Shown here in pieces: positions 43,817 through 55,900 of a DNA stretch of 64,000 nucleotides; position 1 is the stretch's first letter; each line of letters starts with the position of its first letter. The notes under the pieces are model-generated. The model saw only the letters and a program-made list of their open reading frames with translations. It searched no databases and was not told the DNA's origin. The DNA lies in assembly GCA_020152595.1 (NCBI GenBank), contig JAIGNY010000458.1:82501-146500 (forward strand), read 5' to 3'. The position numbers were made by a program, and so were the translations under genes. The stretch comes from Chiridota heheva (lineage: Eukaryota > Echinodermata > Holothuroidea > Apodida > Chiridotidae).

Positions 43817-45247
43817 AAGGCTGGTGCCTTGTTTGCACCATTTTCGTAGTGCAGGTGTCTTTTTTACTAAAAATAATAATTGTAGTATTTTTCTTTCTTT
43901 TTTAGTAAAAAAAATGGGTCTTTTTTCATCATTTTCGTAGTGCATGTCCCAAAAAATGATGTTTTACTGTCTTAATTTTGTTATTGAAAATAAAGTGCCC
44001 CTTTTGAAAGTGAAAAATGCCCCTCAATTACTGTCATAGGTGCAAGACCTGGTAGAATGTGAGCAGGCTTTTTACAAAAGTGCCTTTTTAAAAATGAAGT
44101 GCCCCTAAATTACTACCCAAATAGTTTAGAAAACGTGCGACTTATGTCAGCCTCATGTAGAGTGGAGTGTGTCCCCGTTGGAAAAGCACCCCTTTCTAAA
44201 AATAAAGTGCCCCTTTCACTTTACTTTATTGTTTGGTCTCACAGAATAGGATAGGGGACATATGCATATTACTTGGTAAGTTCCCCCTGAGAGGTCGCAT
44301 CCCCCCTCCCCACACACACACATTTTTCGAAAGTTTCCTACACCCCTGTGCATAATTCCACATTTTCCATTCGTTGTTAAAAGTCAATAGATACAAAAAA
44401 AATGTTGCATCATACTGTTTGTATACAGTAACACTTTTTTTTTTAATAGCGCTTTCACCAGTCACAGTCGGAGATGTTGACAGAAATTTACATTCTATAA
44501 AAAGAATATTTAGCTCATAAAAGGATGCAATTAATTACTTGAAATTACTGAATACCCAATTAAATGGATTTGATTTTTATGTCAAAACGAAATTTGTCTT
44601 TTATTGAATCAAATATTTAAAATTATTTTTAAACTGAAAAGATACATGTTTTGTTTGTACAACTTTATTTCAACCATTTCTATTACAGAATAAAAATATA
44701 TACAGATAAGGCTTTATATGGTTGAGCGAAAAGCTCAAAAGAACTTGTAAGAGAGGTAACCTTTTTACAAATTACACAAAATACAAGTGTGAAGAAAAGA
44801 ATTCAACAAATCAAGGGAATAAAAGAAAATATTACATAGATACTGCTTGATAATACATCACAAAAAAACAAACAAAAAAACTTACAGGATTCTATTACAA
44901 AGAAGGTTATGTTTTACTTTACGTTTGAATGAAAATAAGTTTCTCATAGAGTTAAATGAAGTGAGTAGGGAATACCAATTTGCAATAGCTGAATATCTGA
45001 TATAATGTTGACTACTTGTTAGAGAGAAACGGGGAAATGGAAAGTAATTTAGCATGGCGGGTATGGTAATCATGAAAAGAACTATTTAACAGAGAGAAAA
45101 AAAAGGAGAAGTTACGTGATAGATTGTCATAAAAGTGAATACAAAGATAAGGGTGTAGTACCGGTACTTGACTAGTTCAAAGATGGTTAATACATTACTG
45201 TCACGGAGGAGATGGTTAGAATGACTATTCTAGGGAATACCATATAT

Positions 45248-45685
45248 CAGTTCGTGAGCAACCCGAAAAACTGGGTACTTCGAAGTACCCAAAAAATTGC
45301 GTACTTATATTTATTACGTCATCGCATGAGCCTACACATTTGACTAGCCCACACTAAACGTATGGGGTTTCACATTTTCCGCTCCGGATTGTCCAAAATT
45401 GCAAAACGGACTGCTCATAATCTGTTTGATTAATCTTCTCAAAAAAAGGCGACGAGGAATTTCAAAATGCAGCAGCAAAATGTTTTGAATATCTATCTAC
45501 TATCCGAATCCAAAATATCAGGATATCCAGTGCAATTTTGGACAATCCGGAGCGGGAAATGTGAAACCCTATACGTTTAGTGTGGGCTAGTCAAATGTGT
45601 AGGCTAATGCGATGACGTAATACATAAAAGTACCCAATTTTGGGGTATTTCAAAGTACCCAGTTGTTCGACTTGCTCACGGACTG
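45248..45685. mobile_element. 438-bp foldback element (MITE) inside the LINE
   Basis: Inverted arms of about 170 bp: the left starts CAGTTCGTGAGCAA, the right (reversed) CAGTCCGTGAGCAA. They share CTGGGTACTT, ACACATTTGACTAGCCCACA and GCTCCGGATTGTCCAAAATT. TATAT flanks both ends (45243-45247 and 45686-45690). Too short for a transposase. Confidence 0.85.
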
Positions 45686-46023
45686 TATATTGCACACAGC
45701 AATTTCTTTTGTAGATTGTGAAGCCTATTAATATGAGTAGAGTAAGTATAACTCCAAACAATACAACAATAAGATCAAATAATAATAAGAATGTTATATA
45801 GAATTAGCAATGTTTTAAAGAGAACGATGTTCTTTAGGCGATGAATTTGGCCATTGGCTTTAGAAACTTTATTACATTCTGAATATGTGGAATCCAAATA
45901 AGATTATCGTCTATACGGTAACACCAAGAAATGTTGCAGAATGAGAGAAGGGAACACGCGTGTTATCAACGATAATATCAAGGTCGGAAGATATGATTTG
46001 TTTTTGTTTAGGATGAAAAATAA

Positions 46024-46203
46024 TGGTGGTAGATTTTTTAGCATTTAGGTGAAGTTTATTGGACCTAAACCAAGAAGTAACTTTGGTGGTAGATTTTTTA
46101 GCATTTAGGTGAAGTTTATTGGACCTAAACCAAGAAGTAACTTTGGTGGTAGATGTTTTAGCATTTAGGTGAAGTTTATTGGACCTAAACCAAAAAGTAA
46201 TTT
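46024..46203 (-). repeat. Exact 60-bp triplication inside the LINE reverse transcriptase
   Basis: Three copies with period exactly 60, nearly identical (one G/T change and one G/A change in the third). On the coding strand each unit adds 20 codons reading WFRSNKLHLNAKKSTTKVTS, in frame. Confidence 0.95.
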
Positions 46204-47935
46204 TGGAGATTTCATTACTAATATGTTAAGTTAAGTATTGATGTCGTGGCCTTTATGAAGTAGATTGGTATCGTCGGCATACAAAATAAAATGGAATTTG
46301 GAAGTAACATTTGGGAGATCGTTTATATAAATTAAGAACTATAGGTGTCTAAGAATAGAACCCTGTGAAATACCGCAGTGAATAGTTTGCTTGGACGAAT
46401 GAAAACCAGATAAAGAAATATATTGAAATTTGCTATGTATATAACTACTAAACCAGGATAATGCAGCCCCCATTGGCATAATTGTCAAGCTTGTACAAAA
46501 GAGTTGAATGGTCAAGTGTATCAAAAGCCTTGGAAAGATCTAAAAATATTCCAGCTAAACACTTATTTTCAAAGGAATTAATAATGATAATATACCAGAC
46601 TTAAAAATAGCCTGAGATGTGTTCTTTTGAGGCAGAATGTTTCATTAAATAGGAATATTAACCATTAAAAACAAGTTGATCGAAAATCTTTTGAAAACAA
46701 GGCAAGACGGATATAGGCCTATAATTACTAACGCTATCACGAGTCCCACTCTTAGAAACCGGAACTACACGAGCTATCCCCAAATCAGAGGGGAAAATCT
46801 TCTGAATAAATTAACAATTGATAATATGCATAAGAGGCTTACAAATAGCAAAACCAGGTAATTTTGAAATACAGTTTAAAACCTCCATTTCGCTTGTAGG
46901 CATCATAAAGAAGGAACTAGCGTTAGCTTGAGGTATAGATTCAATCGCATTTTGTGCACCATCTGGGATATTACGAGCGAAATTTGGTTCAATTTTTATA
47001 AAGTAATCATTAAAAGCATTAGAAATCTCACGTGGGTTAGAAAGACAATTGTAAACAAAATTCAACGAAATAACAGACAAAGTAGAAGTTTTGTTATTGA
47101 TAAGAGAATTTATACAGTCCCATGTTCTTTTGTGATTTGACGTTGAAAATGCATTAAAAAAAATGTTCTCTTGGCAATCCTATAATAACACAATTTAACT
47201 TATTCCTAAATATTACGTAATTCTCACGGTTTTCTTGACTTAATCTATTGATGAACTTTTTATAAAGTTTGTCTTTTTTTTTTTGCGACATGAATTCGCG
47301 ATACCAGGAGGACACTTATCTTTTCAGGATCGTAGCTGTCAAAAAAGTCACTCCAAGATTCAAAAAAAAAAGAATTCATCTAAATTTGCTGGGGACATAT
47401 TTCGTTTTATCACGTGGAGTATAAGTTTATGGGAAAGTAGACAAAAGACCGGGAAATTGTCAGAAATATCATGCAATAGAACACCGCTCAAAGAAATCAT
47501 ATCAGTAGCATTCGTAAAAATATTGTCAGGCAATGATGATGATTGTGAATGTGTATGAAATTCTGGTAGGATGGTCAATTAAAGGTCTAAAGAAAGAAGC
47601 TGCAGCAGTATTAACAAAGTGTGCAACATTATTGCTACGTGACTCAAGTAAGTTTATATTAAAGTCTCCAAGAAGATAACATGGTTTTACTTCATTGGCT
47701 ATAGCAGTTTCAAAACTATCGATTCAGTAAAATTACTCTCATGAGGAGATCATAATACCAATCAAGGTACTATCAATTTCTCCCGGTTTTTCAATTGCAA
47801 TTTTTCGTAACAACCCTTTGAAAACAGTAAGATCATCCCTGATTTAAAAGGCACAGCTTTATTTACCTACAATTCAAGGCCTCCATCACGCATCATTTGA
47901 ACGTGATCTTGATAAGAATAGCCAGCCAGAGATTT

Positions 47936-48221
47936 TATCTACCTACTGTGGTGTAGCGGTTATCATGCCTGTCTACAGACCACGAGGCCCTGGGTTCAAG
48001 CCTGGCATCCTGGGTTGAGTAGACACGCCAGTGTACCACAACTGGTTGTCAAAGGCCGTGAACATTGACTTGGTTGTCGATGTTATGTCTGTCCGTACGT
48101 CATACCTGTGTTCTCGTCCGGGTCGTATTAAGCGTTTCGTGATAGCATTGTTACTATCATAACCGAATACGCGGGCGACGACCCCGTCATTGTAATTGTA
48201 TGTTCACTCGTCGTCGTCGTC
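47936..48221 (+). mobile_element. tRNA-derived SINE (family 1), inside the LINE endonuclease
   Basis: Starts ATCTACCTACTGTGGTGTAG with an A-box-like TGGTGTAGCGGTTATCAT and B box GGTTCAAGCC, as in a Val/Glu-type tRNA, then a unique body and a (CGT)n tail. Flanked by GAGATTT (47929-47935 and 48222-48228). Removing it rejoins the endonuclease frame. Confidence 0.9.
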
Positions 48222-49251
48222 GAGATTTGAAAGAGATTAGTTGGGTATCGTCTTGTATCCAGGTTTCAGATACGCCAATACATTGATACTTGTTTTGGAG
48301 TTTAATAAAGTATACAAATTGTTCAATTTTGTACCTAAACTCCTTGAGTTAACGTGGAGTAATGAAAAGAATTCGTTACCGGATTTAGAGTTAAGTTCGT
48401 TGACATCATAATAGCAACAAGAGTTTTGGGTAGTTAAAGAATTGTCACTGGATCAATATTTCCAAGAATAGGATTATCCTCAGTAACATGATAACCGTCA
48501 TCAGGTTCACTAACAGTCATCAGGTTCACTAAGAACCTCATTGTTTGGTACTTGTCGGTTGGGCATGAATGAAAATAACAACAACAAAAAACCTTCAAAA
48601 TAATTTAGTATGAAAAAGAAATAGAAATTCTTACAAGATTAGCGAGACCTCAGACCTGGTGTTGCAGCTTGGGTCCTTTTCAACAAAACAAATTGTTTGC
48701 AATAAAGAAAGTCAAAAATGCACAGCTTTGAACTTGCTAACATGGAATGAGTGTCAATCAACTTAAAGCGATACACACATGACATGTAACATCTAAACAT
48801 GAACAAAATGAGAGTGATTGAAGTTCACCTTGTGTTCTTATTCTTCGCTTAGTTTCAGTTTGTCCATTAGGAACAATAGCCATAATTCTTCCATCCACCG
48901 TCCACACTGCCTTCACTTTCTAATGAGGCTGCTTTCTTTAATAAATCAAGATTGCCGGTCGTCAGGTCCTCCTGAATGGCCATTCTGGTCCCTTTTAATT
49001 TTCTGTGGGAGCGTATGATTTTATCCCTCACGTCCTGGCGAGTAAATCTGGCAATGATGACCCTTGCTTTACCATCGTTGTTAAACTTTCCGATGTAGTG
49101 GGAATGGTCAAGGTCCTCGCCCCGAGGGTAACCCAAAGTTTTGTGTTTTCAAGAAATTTGATTATGGCGTTGGTATCTTCATCCTTACTCTCAGATCCCC
49201 ATGAATCGCAAACAATTACATTCATATCATTCACCATCTTAATATATTTCT

Positions 49252-49343
<92 letters not shown>

Positions 49344-49596
49344 GAACACACAATTACAATGACGGGGTCGTCGCCTGCGTATTCGGTTATGATAGTACAA
49401 ATGCTATCACGAAACGCTTAATACGACCCGGACGAGAACACAGGTACGACCTACGGACAGACATAACATCGACAACCAAGTCAATGTCCACGGCCTTTGA
49501 TAACCAGTTGTGGTACACTGGCGTGTCTACCCACCCCAGGCTTAAACCCGGGGCCTCGTGGTCTGTAGACAGGTATGATAACCTCTACACCACAGT
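49252..49596 (-). mobile_element. SINE family 1 with expanded (GA)n tail, inside LINE ORF1
   Basis: Body 49341-49596 on the minus strand plus an (GA)n run at 49253-49340. TATATTTCT flanks the whole (49243-49251 and 49597-49605), so the GA tract lies within the insertion, where other copies have a short (GAC)n tail. Confidence 0.88.
49253..49340. repeat. (GA)n microsatellite
   Basis: About 44 uninterrupted GA units at the tail of the SINE at 49252-49596. Confidence 0.97.
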
Positions 49597-49677
49597 TATA
49601 TTTCTTCTCAAGATTACTTGCTTTATAGATTTTAAGTGATTGTTTTGAACAACTTCATCTAATTTGCACTGTCTATC

Positions 49678-50119
49678 ATGCAGCTAACCCTCGTGCAGCT
49701 AACCCTCATGCAGCTAACCCTCATGCAGCTAACCCTCATGCAGCTAACCCTCATGCAGCTAACCCTCATGCAGCTAACCCTCATGCAGCTAACCCTCATG
49801 CAGCTAACCCTCATGCAGCTAACCCTCATGCAGCTAACCCTCATGCAGCTAACCCTCATGCAGCTAACCCTCATGCAGCTAACCCTCATGCAGCTAACCT
49901 CATGCAGCTAACCCTCATGCAGCTAACCCTCATGCAGCTAACCCTCATGCAGCTAACCCTCATGCAGCTAACCCTCATGCAGCTAACCCTCATGCAGCTA
50001 ACCCTCATGCAGCTAACCCTCATGCAGCTAACCTCATGCAGCTAACCCTCATGCAGCTAACCCTCATGCAACTAACCCTCATGCAACTAACCCTCATGCA
50101 ACTAACCCTCATGCAACTG
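49678..50119. repeat. 15-bp minisatellite holding CTAACCCT, about 29 copies
   Basis: Unit CAGCTAACCCTCATG, very homogeneous with two one-base deletions (near 49897 and 50030) and a CAACTAACC variant at the right end. It begins within 10 bp of the ORF1-like end of the LINE. Confidence 0.97.
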
Positions 50120-50249
50120 ATATGGCAGAAATAAAATGGATGTTGAACAAAAGGTAGGCCTACACCAGTACACAGCGTTACAATTAAATTCGATTATTTA
50201 TTTTACATGTTATATACTAGTTTGTTAGCAATTGTAATTTTGTATCCAG

Positions 50250-50877
50250 AGGCAGTCACAAAAGGTCTTAAATTGATACTTTTCCACATTTTCTTAGAAA
50301 ATAAAGAAATAGCTCAGTGGTCAAGCATCTCCATCTTATATAAAAGAGGACTTCAAAAGAAATAAAATGGTGAAAGAAGCGCTCAAAAGTATTATTTACA
50401 TGTAGAGACTGTCTTAAATGTGTAGAAATGACTGGTGTAGTAAGTCTACTATGCAAAGTTGGCGTCCTCATCCTCACATTCTTAACAATTAATAATGTAT
50501 TAAAGAAAAAGTTTATTTAACTTTTTCACCTATTTAATTATTTCACCTCGAACTTTCTTCAGGTGGTATATAATAAATACCCTTCCTAGATTCAGCTACT
50601 TTTCTGACATATCACATGGCATTTAAGCCACAAAATCGGAGGACAAAATATGATACAATACATTAAGTCTTTGAGGAATCTGAAGCTGTGACATTGCAAG
50701 TCTGATTTCAGTCGTTTCTACAAATGTTACGAAACTTTAAACTTAGATATCTCCTTAACGGAGTAAGATTTGTTAATGCTTTCTGCACTGCTTTGTTTCT
50801 TTCGAAGTTCTCATTCGTTTAAGATGGACATGCTTGACCCCTGACATGCTTGACCTCTTAACTAATCCTTTAACAAT
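50250..50877. mobile_element. Foldback family A, copy 6 (opposite core orientation)
   Basis: Left arm GCTCAGTGGTCAAGCATCTC, then the core read in reverse relative to copy 7 (GTTGGCGTCCTCATCCTCAC first), right arm GACCTCTTAACTAATCCTTTAA. Confidence 0.85.
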
Positions 50878-52854
50878 TTCCACTTTAAGCGAGGCGGATC
50901 AAGCGATTATCAGATTGAAATTTGTGAGAAAATCATAAAATGATTCACATTATGTCTTGAAAGACGAAAGTACCTTACAGGAATACTCTTATGTATTTTT
51001 AGAGGACTTTAAAAAATATATGAAAAATGTTATAAAAACCTGAAAACCATGTTGATATCCGATATGTTGATATCTTATGATATGTTGATATCTAATGATA
51101 TGTTGGTATCTATATGTTAATACATTTTAAAGATTTCAATAGCGTGTTGAAAAGTGACCTCCCTGTGGAAAGCGTGATGCTATAATTGCAGATGCTAACA
51201 CACCGGGCTGGATGCGCTCTTTCGAAGCTTATACTATCAAATTATTCTAGGTAATTCTCAGTGAAGCTTCAAAACAAATAGAAATCCACTCACTCACAAA
51301 TATTACATAATACATAGAAGTTTCTACTACACCTAGGATTTATTTGACACAATTAAAGCATGTCATTTTACCAGGCGAACCGACACCCCCACGCCCCCCG
51401 CCCCCTCAATTTAAAAAAAATAATAATAACTAAGCAGCAATTTTCAAAAGAAGCCTTTTACCTATTCACTCGATGGGTCATTGTCAACATTGGTCATGGC
51501 TTCCAAATCTCAAACCTATATAGCGGGATTTGCTCAAGTAGGGGAACGTCAAAAGTGTGTGTGTGTGTGGGGAGTGGGAGGGGGTAGTGGGGGGTTATAA
51601 AATCACGTTAAAATACAACACATCGCCATAAATAGTATGCATTTGGACAAAAAGTGAGGGTGGGGAAAGTGTCCCCTTCCTCCCCTCAAATCCCGCCTAT
51701 GCTCACACCATATAAGTGGGGACCATGGGACCAGGAGGCAATATTCCTCACTTTTTCGAAAACTGACTAACGCGCCCCTTCTGCCTTTTGTTATGCCCCT
51801 CAATTAATGTCCAAGAAGCACGCGATATTTTAGTTACCCACCCACAAAAACTGGCTTATGCCCACTTCAAAAGATATGTGAAGCTATACTACATCATTGA
51901 TGCTCTAGTTTAAATGGAAATCTGTGCTCTCCGCTTGATCTTCCATGTGGTGTCAGTTTGAAAACAGACTCAGGAAACGGGAAAAGGTCATGCGTGTTTA
52001 CACATACACTTTCTAATTGTTCCTGCAATAGCGAAGGTCACCGAAGCGGCACTGACATTAGGGAATGCCGGAGAGGGAATGGAGTGCAGAGTTTACCATG
52101 GAGCTACTATATGAGGACTATATGAACCTCCCTAGGCCCTACATTAATACCATACCCGGAAATTGCTCTTATCCGGGGGGAGAGTTAGCTTTGAATTCCA
52201 ATTTTTTTTAACTTGGTTAACCATGCAGTCTTAGATTCACAGTCATATTTCATGTGCTATTAGTGTGATTTACGTGCCACGGTGCATGTCACACCTCGCA
52301 ACGGGCTCTCAACAATATTAGGCTACATATTCGAGTACGTTCACTGCTTGACTTGTTTTCTTCATTAAATTTAAAGTCGCTCCAACCAAAGAGCTTCTAA
52401 GCTCTTGCTCCAACTTTCTTTTCAGAGATGAATCAAATCTGTGTTAACGTTTGTGCGGGATTCCAAGGAAGGCATATCAGTGGACAACTTAATGCCGTGT
52501 TTAAGTGTTAATGTCATTTGTTTACAGTTTCTTTCTGTTTTCAACGCAGATACTACGTTTTCCCTTTTTCTAAATATGTAAACACGGGAGCAGTTTAGCA
52601 TAGTCTGATAGTAAAGTGTTATAGCAACTGTGCGGAAACAGGAAGTACCTTAAAATCTTCGTATAAACGTTCTTTGAAAATCAACAGAAATTGTGATAGG
52701 CCTACATTAAATCTGTGTGCGCTTTTTCTAGGACGGTCAGTTGTATGCTTTGTAAGTTCAAATGTTCTCTTTCTAAAAAAGATGTGTTTTTTGTTTTCAT
52801 AAAGTATTTTGGAGGTGTATTTTGTTTTGACCAACCTATAAGCCTGAATTGAAG
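50878..52854. other. Upstream flank of the SLC51A-like gene
   Basis: Short ATATGTTGATATC repeats at 51050-51110, C- and G-rich patches at 51390 and 51560. The 5' UTR must end at 52854, but no core promoter motif is convincing. Confidence 0.55.
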
Positions 52855-52939
52855 ATGGACGAAGAAATCACGAGTTCATCCACAAATGTATCAGATGGCT
52901 GCGAATCCATGTCACCTACCCTGAGTGAAATCTACGGTG
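52855..52939 (+). CDS. SLC51A: SLC51A-like exon 1
   Basis: The ATG has a strong start context (AAG before, G after). It encodes MDEEITSSSTNVSDGCESMS and PTLSEIYG, ending in one base (G) before donor GTAAGT. Hydrophilic and Ser/Thr-rich, as expected for the extracellular N-terminus. An N-terminal exon is poorly conserved in this family, so it is assigned by position, donor quality and frame. Confidence 0.65.
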
Positions 52940-55900
52940 GTAAGTTATTCAGTCATGAAGCAAAGGTATAGTGACTGGGAAACCACACAGGGAAATTAAA
53001 ATCCCCCACCCGGACAAGCCCTCAACTGGTGTGCCTTTCAAATGACTGAAGAGCGTCAAGGTTGAATCCAGGATTTAAAAAAAAAAAGTGAGGGGGGGGG
53101 GGGGGAAAGGGGGGATCCAAAGTCAAACCATTAAAATGGCGGTAAATTTATTGGGGCGGGGTGAGAGTTTCAAACTCCAATTACCCATCCTCCCCCAACC
53201 CCCACCCCGCGTCGATACCCTCCCCACCATTTACAAATACATTCATTGTTTTCCTCCAGTATATTTTTAAGAAACTCTTTGAAAAATAAGAACATTTTGT
53301 AGTTGAAATGCTTAATCGGAATCATAAGATAACTTAACAGGTGCGATAAATATACCCGCCGTTACCCGGTACATGAATTCAGGAGAATGGTCTGCGGCAA
53401 AAAAAAGAAAAAAAAAGAATTATTATTAGGTTGTACGTGATTATAACTTTTGGACAGCTTTCGACCCTGACCTGTATTTTTATTCAGTGGGGGGAGGCCC
53501 AGCGTATTCAGTAGTTATCTGTATTTTTATTCAGTGAGGGAGGCTCAGCGTATTCAGTAGTTATCTGTATTTTTATTCAGTGAGGGAGGCTCAGCGTATT
53601 CAGTAGTTATCTGTATTTTTATTCAGTGAGGGAGGCTCAGCGTATTCAGTAGTTATCTGTATTTTTATTTAGTGGGGGAGGCTCAGCGTATTCAGTAGTT
53701 ATCTGTATTTTTATTTAGTGGGGGAGGCTCAGCGTATTCAGGTAGTTATCTGTATTTTTATTTAGTGGGGGAGGGGAGGTTATCTGTATTTTTATTTAGT
53801 GGGGAGGCTCAGCGTATTCAGGTAGTTATCTGTATTTTTATTTAGTGGGGGAGGCTCAGAGCATTCAGTAGGTATATCTGGAGCTGGGGAGGGGGATTCT
53901 ATATGGATATAAAGAAATACATTGTAAAAGATGAATATGTAAAGTAAATATCACCCAAATTTGGTGATGACTATGTTCATAGGTAATTAAGAAGAATTAA
54001 AAAAGAAGTGAGAACACTTTCGTTTTTCGGCAAATTTTCTTCGATTTTCGAGTAAATTTTCATTTTCTTTTATTTTTGGGCAATTCTTTTCCATTTCTGG
54101 CAAATTTCGTCGATTTTGGGGTACTTTTCTTCAATTTATTTTATTCTGTGGTCAATTTTCTTCAATTTTTGGAAAATTTGTTTCATTTTCAAAGCTAGTG
54201 TAATACTGTTAACGGTTAGGTATATATGAAAATAGATGGCTTTAATGTTTATAAATTATTTTGTGAAAATTCACAAATGGGGGTCCGAACTCGAAGGGAG
54301 AGGGTCCGGACTGGACTCCCCCCCCCCCTCCCCCCCCCCCCTTCCCCCCTGTCTCGCCACTCTTGATCCGCTCTTGGATAATTAATATCAGAATTAGGAT
54401 TTAGTCTATGTTATTACTTACAGTTTGCTAATATGTAAACATCAATTCTCTTTAAATGCATCTGCCTTGATTGTAAAAGATATGCGAATTTCACCCCCTT
54501 TATTATTCCCCACTTATTTTGCCACCACTTATTTTGCCACCACTTATTTAACCACCACTTATTTTGCCACCACTTATTTTACCACCACTTATTTTACCAC
54601 CACTTATTTTACCACCACTTATTTTACCACCACTTATTTTACCCACTTATTTTACCACCACTTATTTTACCGCCACTTATTTTACCACCACTTATTTTAC
54701 CACCACTTATGTTACCACCACTTATTTTAACACCACTTATTTTACCACCACTTATTTTACCACCACTTATTTTACCACCACTTATTTTACCACCACTTAT
54801 TTTACCACCACTTATTTTACCGCCACTTATTCTACCGCCACTTATTTTACCACCACCTATTTTACTACCACTTATTTTACCACCAATTATTTAACCACCA
54901 CTTATTTTACCACCACTTATTTTACCACCACTTATTTTACCACCACTTATTTTACCACCACTTATTTTACCACCACTTATTTTACCACCACTTATTTTAC
55001 CACCACTTATTTTACCGCCACTTATTCTACCGCCACTATTTTACCACCACCTATTTTACCACCACTTATTTTACCTATGAAAACGCCGCTGTAATGCTGT
55101 AAGGGCCTTTGAGCCTTGAAGCATAGGCCCTTGTATACAAGTCCGACTTTGACTCACGATCATTAGTCAAATGAGGCAGTTGTTCATTGTTCAGTCTGAC
55201 TCGGATGACAGGATGAGTTATTGTTCTATAAAAGTATAGCCCACACTTGAAATGGAAACTAGTAATGGACGTTAGCAATCCACTCCCTGCAAAAAAAACA
55301 ATACAAACTTTCTTCCATAGGCGCAAAATTGGGGAAAATTGTAAGCTATTCTGAAATCCATATTAGACAAAAAAGCCGTTTGTTTGCTGCCTCTACCAAC
55401 TTTATTGACATAACTAATTAGGAAATGACCAAATAATGAGTCAATATATTTTTGAATGTGTTAAAACAATATTTTTATCCAATATTTGATATTTGTTCAT
55501 GATCAAATGTAAATAGCAAGATTTAACTTGATTTTGGTTACGTAAACTGAGAGCGACCAGAACTTCATTTTTGAGGCCTCAAAAAGTGTCTCCCTAATTT
55601 TGCACCCAACTGCCCAAGGATATAACTTTTTGAATATTTTTTACAGTTGTTTGGGTTGCTAACGGACTTATCTTCCCGTTTTTACAAGTTGTATGACCAT
55701 GCGAGAGTTTTTAGAAAAGAATAACAAAAAATAAAATAAATAAAAATTGTTTCCTATGCAGCCTAACACTTATGACCCCTATGGTCAGATGGTTGCTATT
55801 TTAAGTGTGACCCTTATGTTATTGCTTAAAGTAATGGCATGTAAAAAGTAAACATTACAAGGTAGTGTTAACCTTCTCTATAAATGCATCTGCCGTGATG

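Larger units (their letters stand above)
39159..44649. other. Intergenic stretch between NIP7 and the dead LINE
   Basis: Holds SINE family 2 (40318-40580), a LINE fragment (40890-41320), the 27-bp array and an AT tract, each listed. The rest is AT-rich without recognisable coding signal. CATTTTCGTAGTGCA occurs twice (43838 and 43930). Confidence 0.65.
44650..49670 (-). pseudogene. Nearly full-length but broken LINE (ORF1, endonuclease, reverse transcriptase) with nested insertions
   Basis: On the minus strand, in order: an ORF1-like part (KYIKMVNDMNVIVCD and RVIIARFTRQDVRDKIIRSH, 49250-48840); an endonuclease start (LNSRSLGTKLNNLYTLL, near 48330), LGDFNINLL (near 47660) and its end IFTNATDMISLSGVLLHDIS (near 47500); reverse transcriptase (ISNAFNDYFIKIEPNFA near 47030; [20 protein letters not shown] and CGISQGSIL near 46360-46470; catalytic YADDTN at about 46264-46281); WFRSNKLHLNAKK (near 46100); FLGVTV (near 45910); a thumb part (THINRLHNLQKKLL near 45715) and a C-terminal part (YHTRHAKL near 45055). 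The 3' untranslated part with AATAAA reaches about 44650. Frameshifts and stops show it is dead. It belongs to the EN+RT Jockey/CR1/L2-like group. Three later elements sit inside it. Confidence 0.85.

Noticed and set aside
47936..48010. A genuine tRNA gene (Val-like head)
   Set aside because: Same reason: a SINE head with target duplications and several copies.
49678..50119. Interstitial telomere
   Set aside because: The telomere-like word occurs once per 15-bp unit, never as contiguous TTAGGG repeats.
52619..52834. 71-codon minus-strand frame upstream of the SLC51A-like start
   Set aside because: Overlaps the expected 5' UTR and has no recognisable content.
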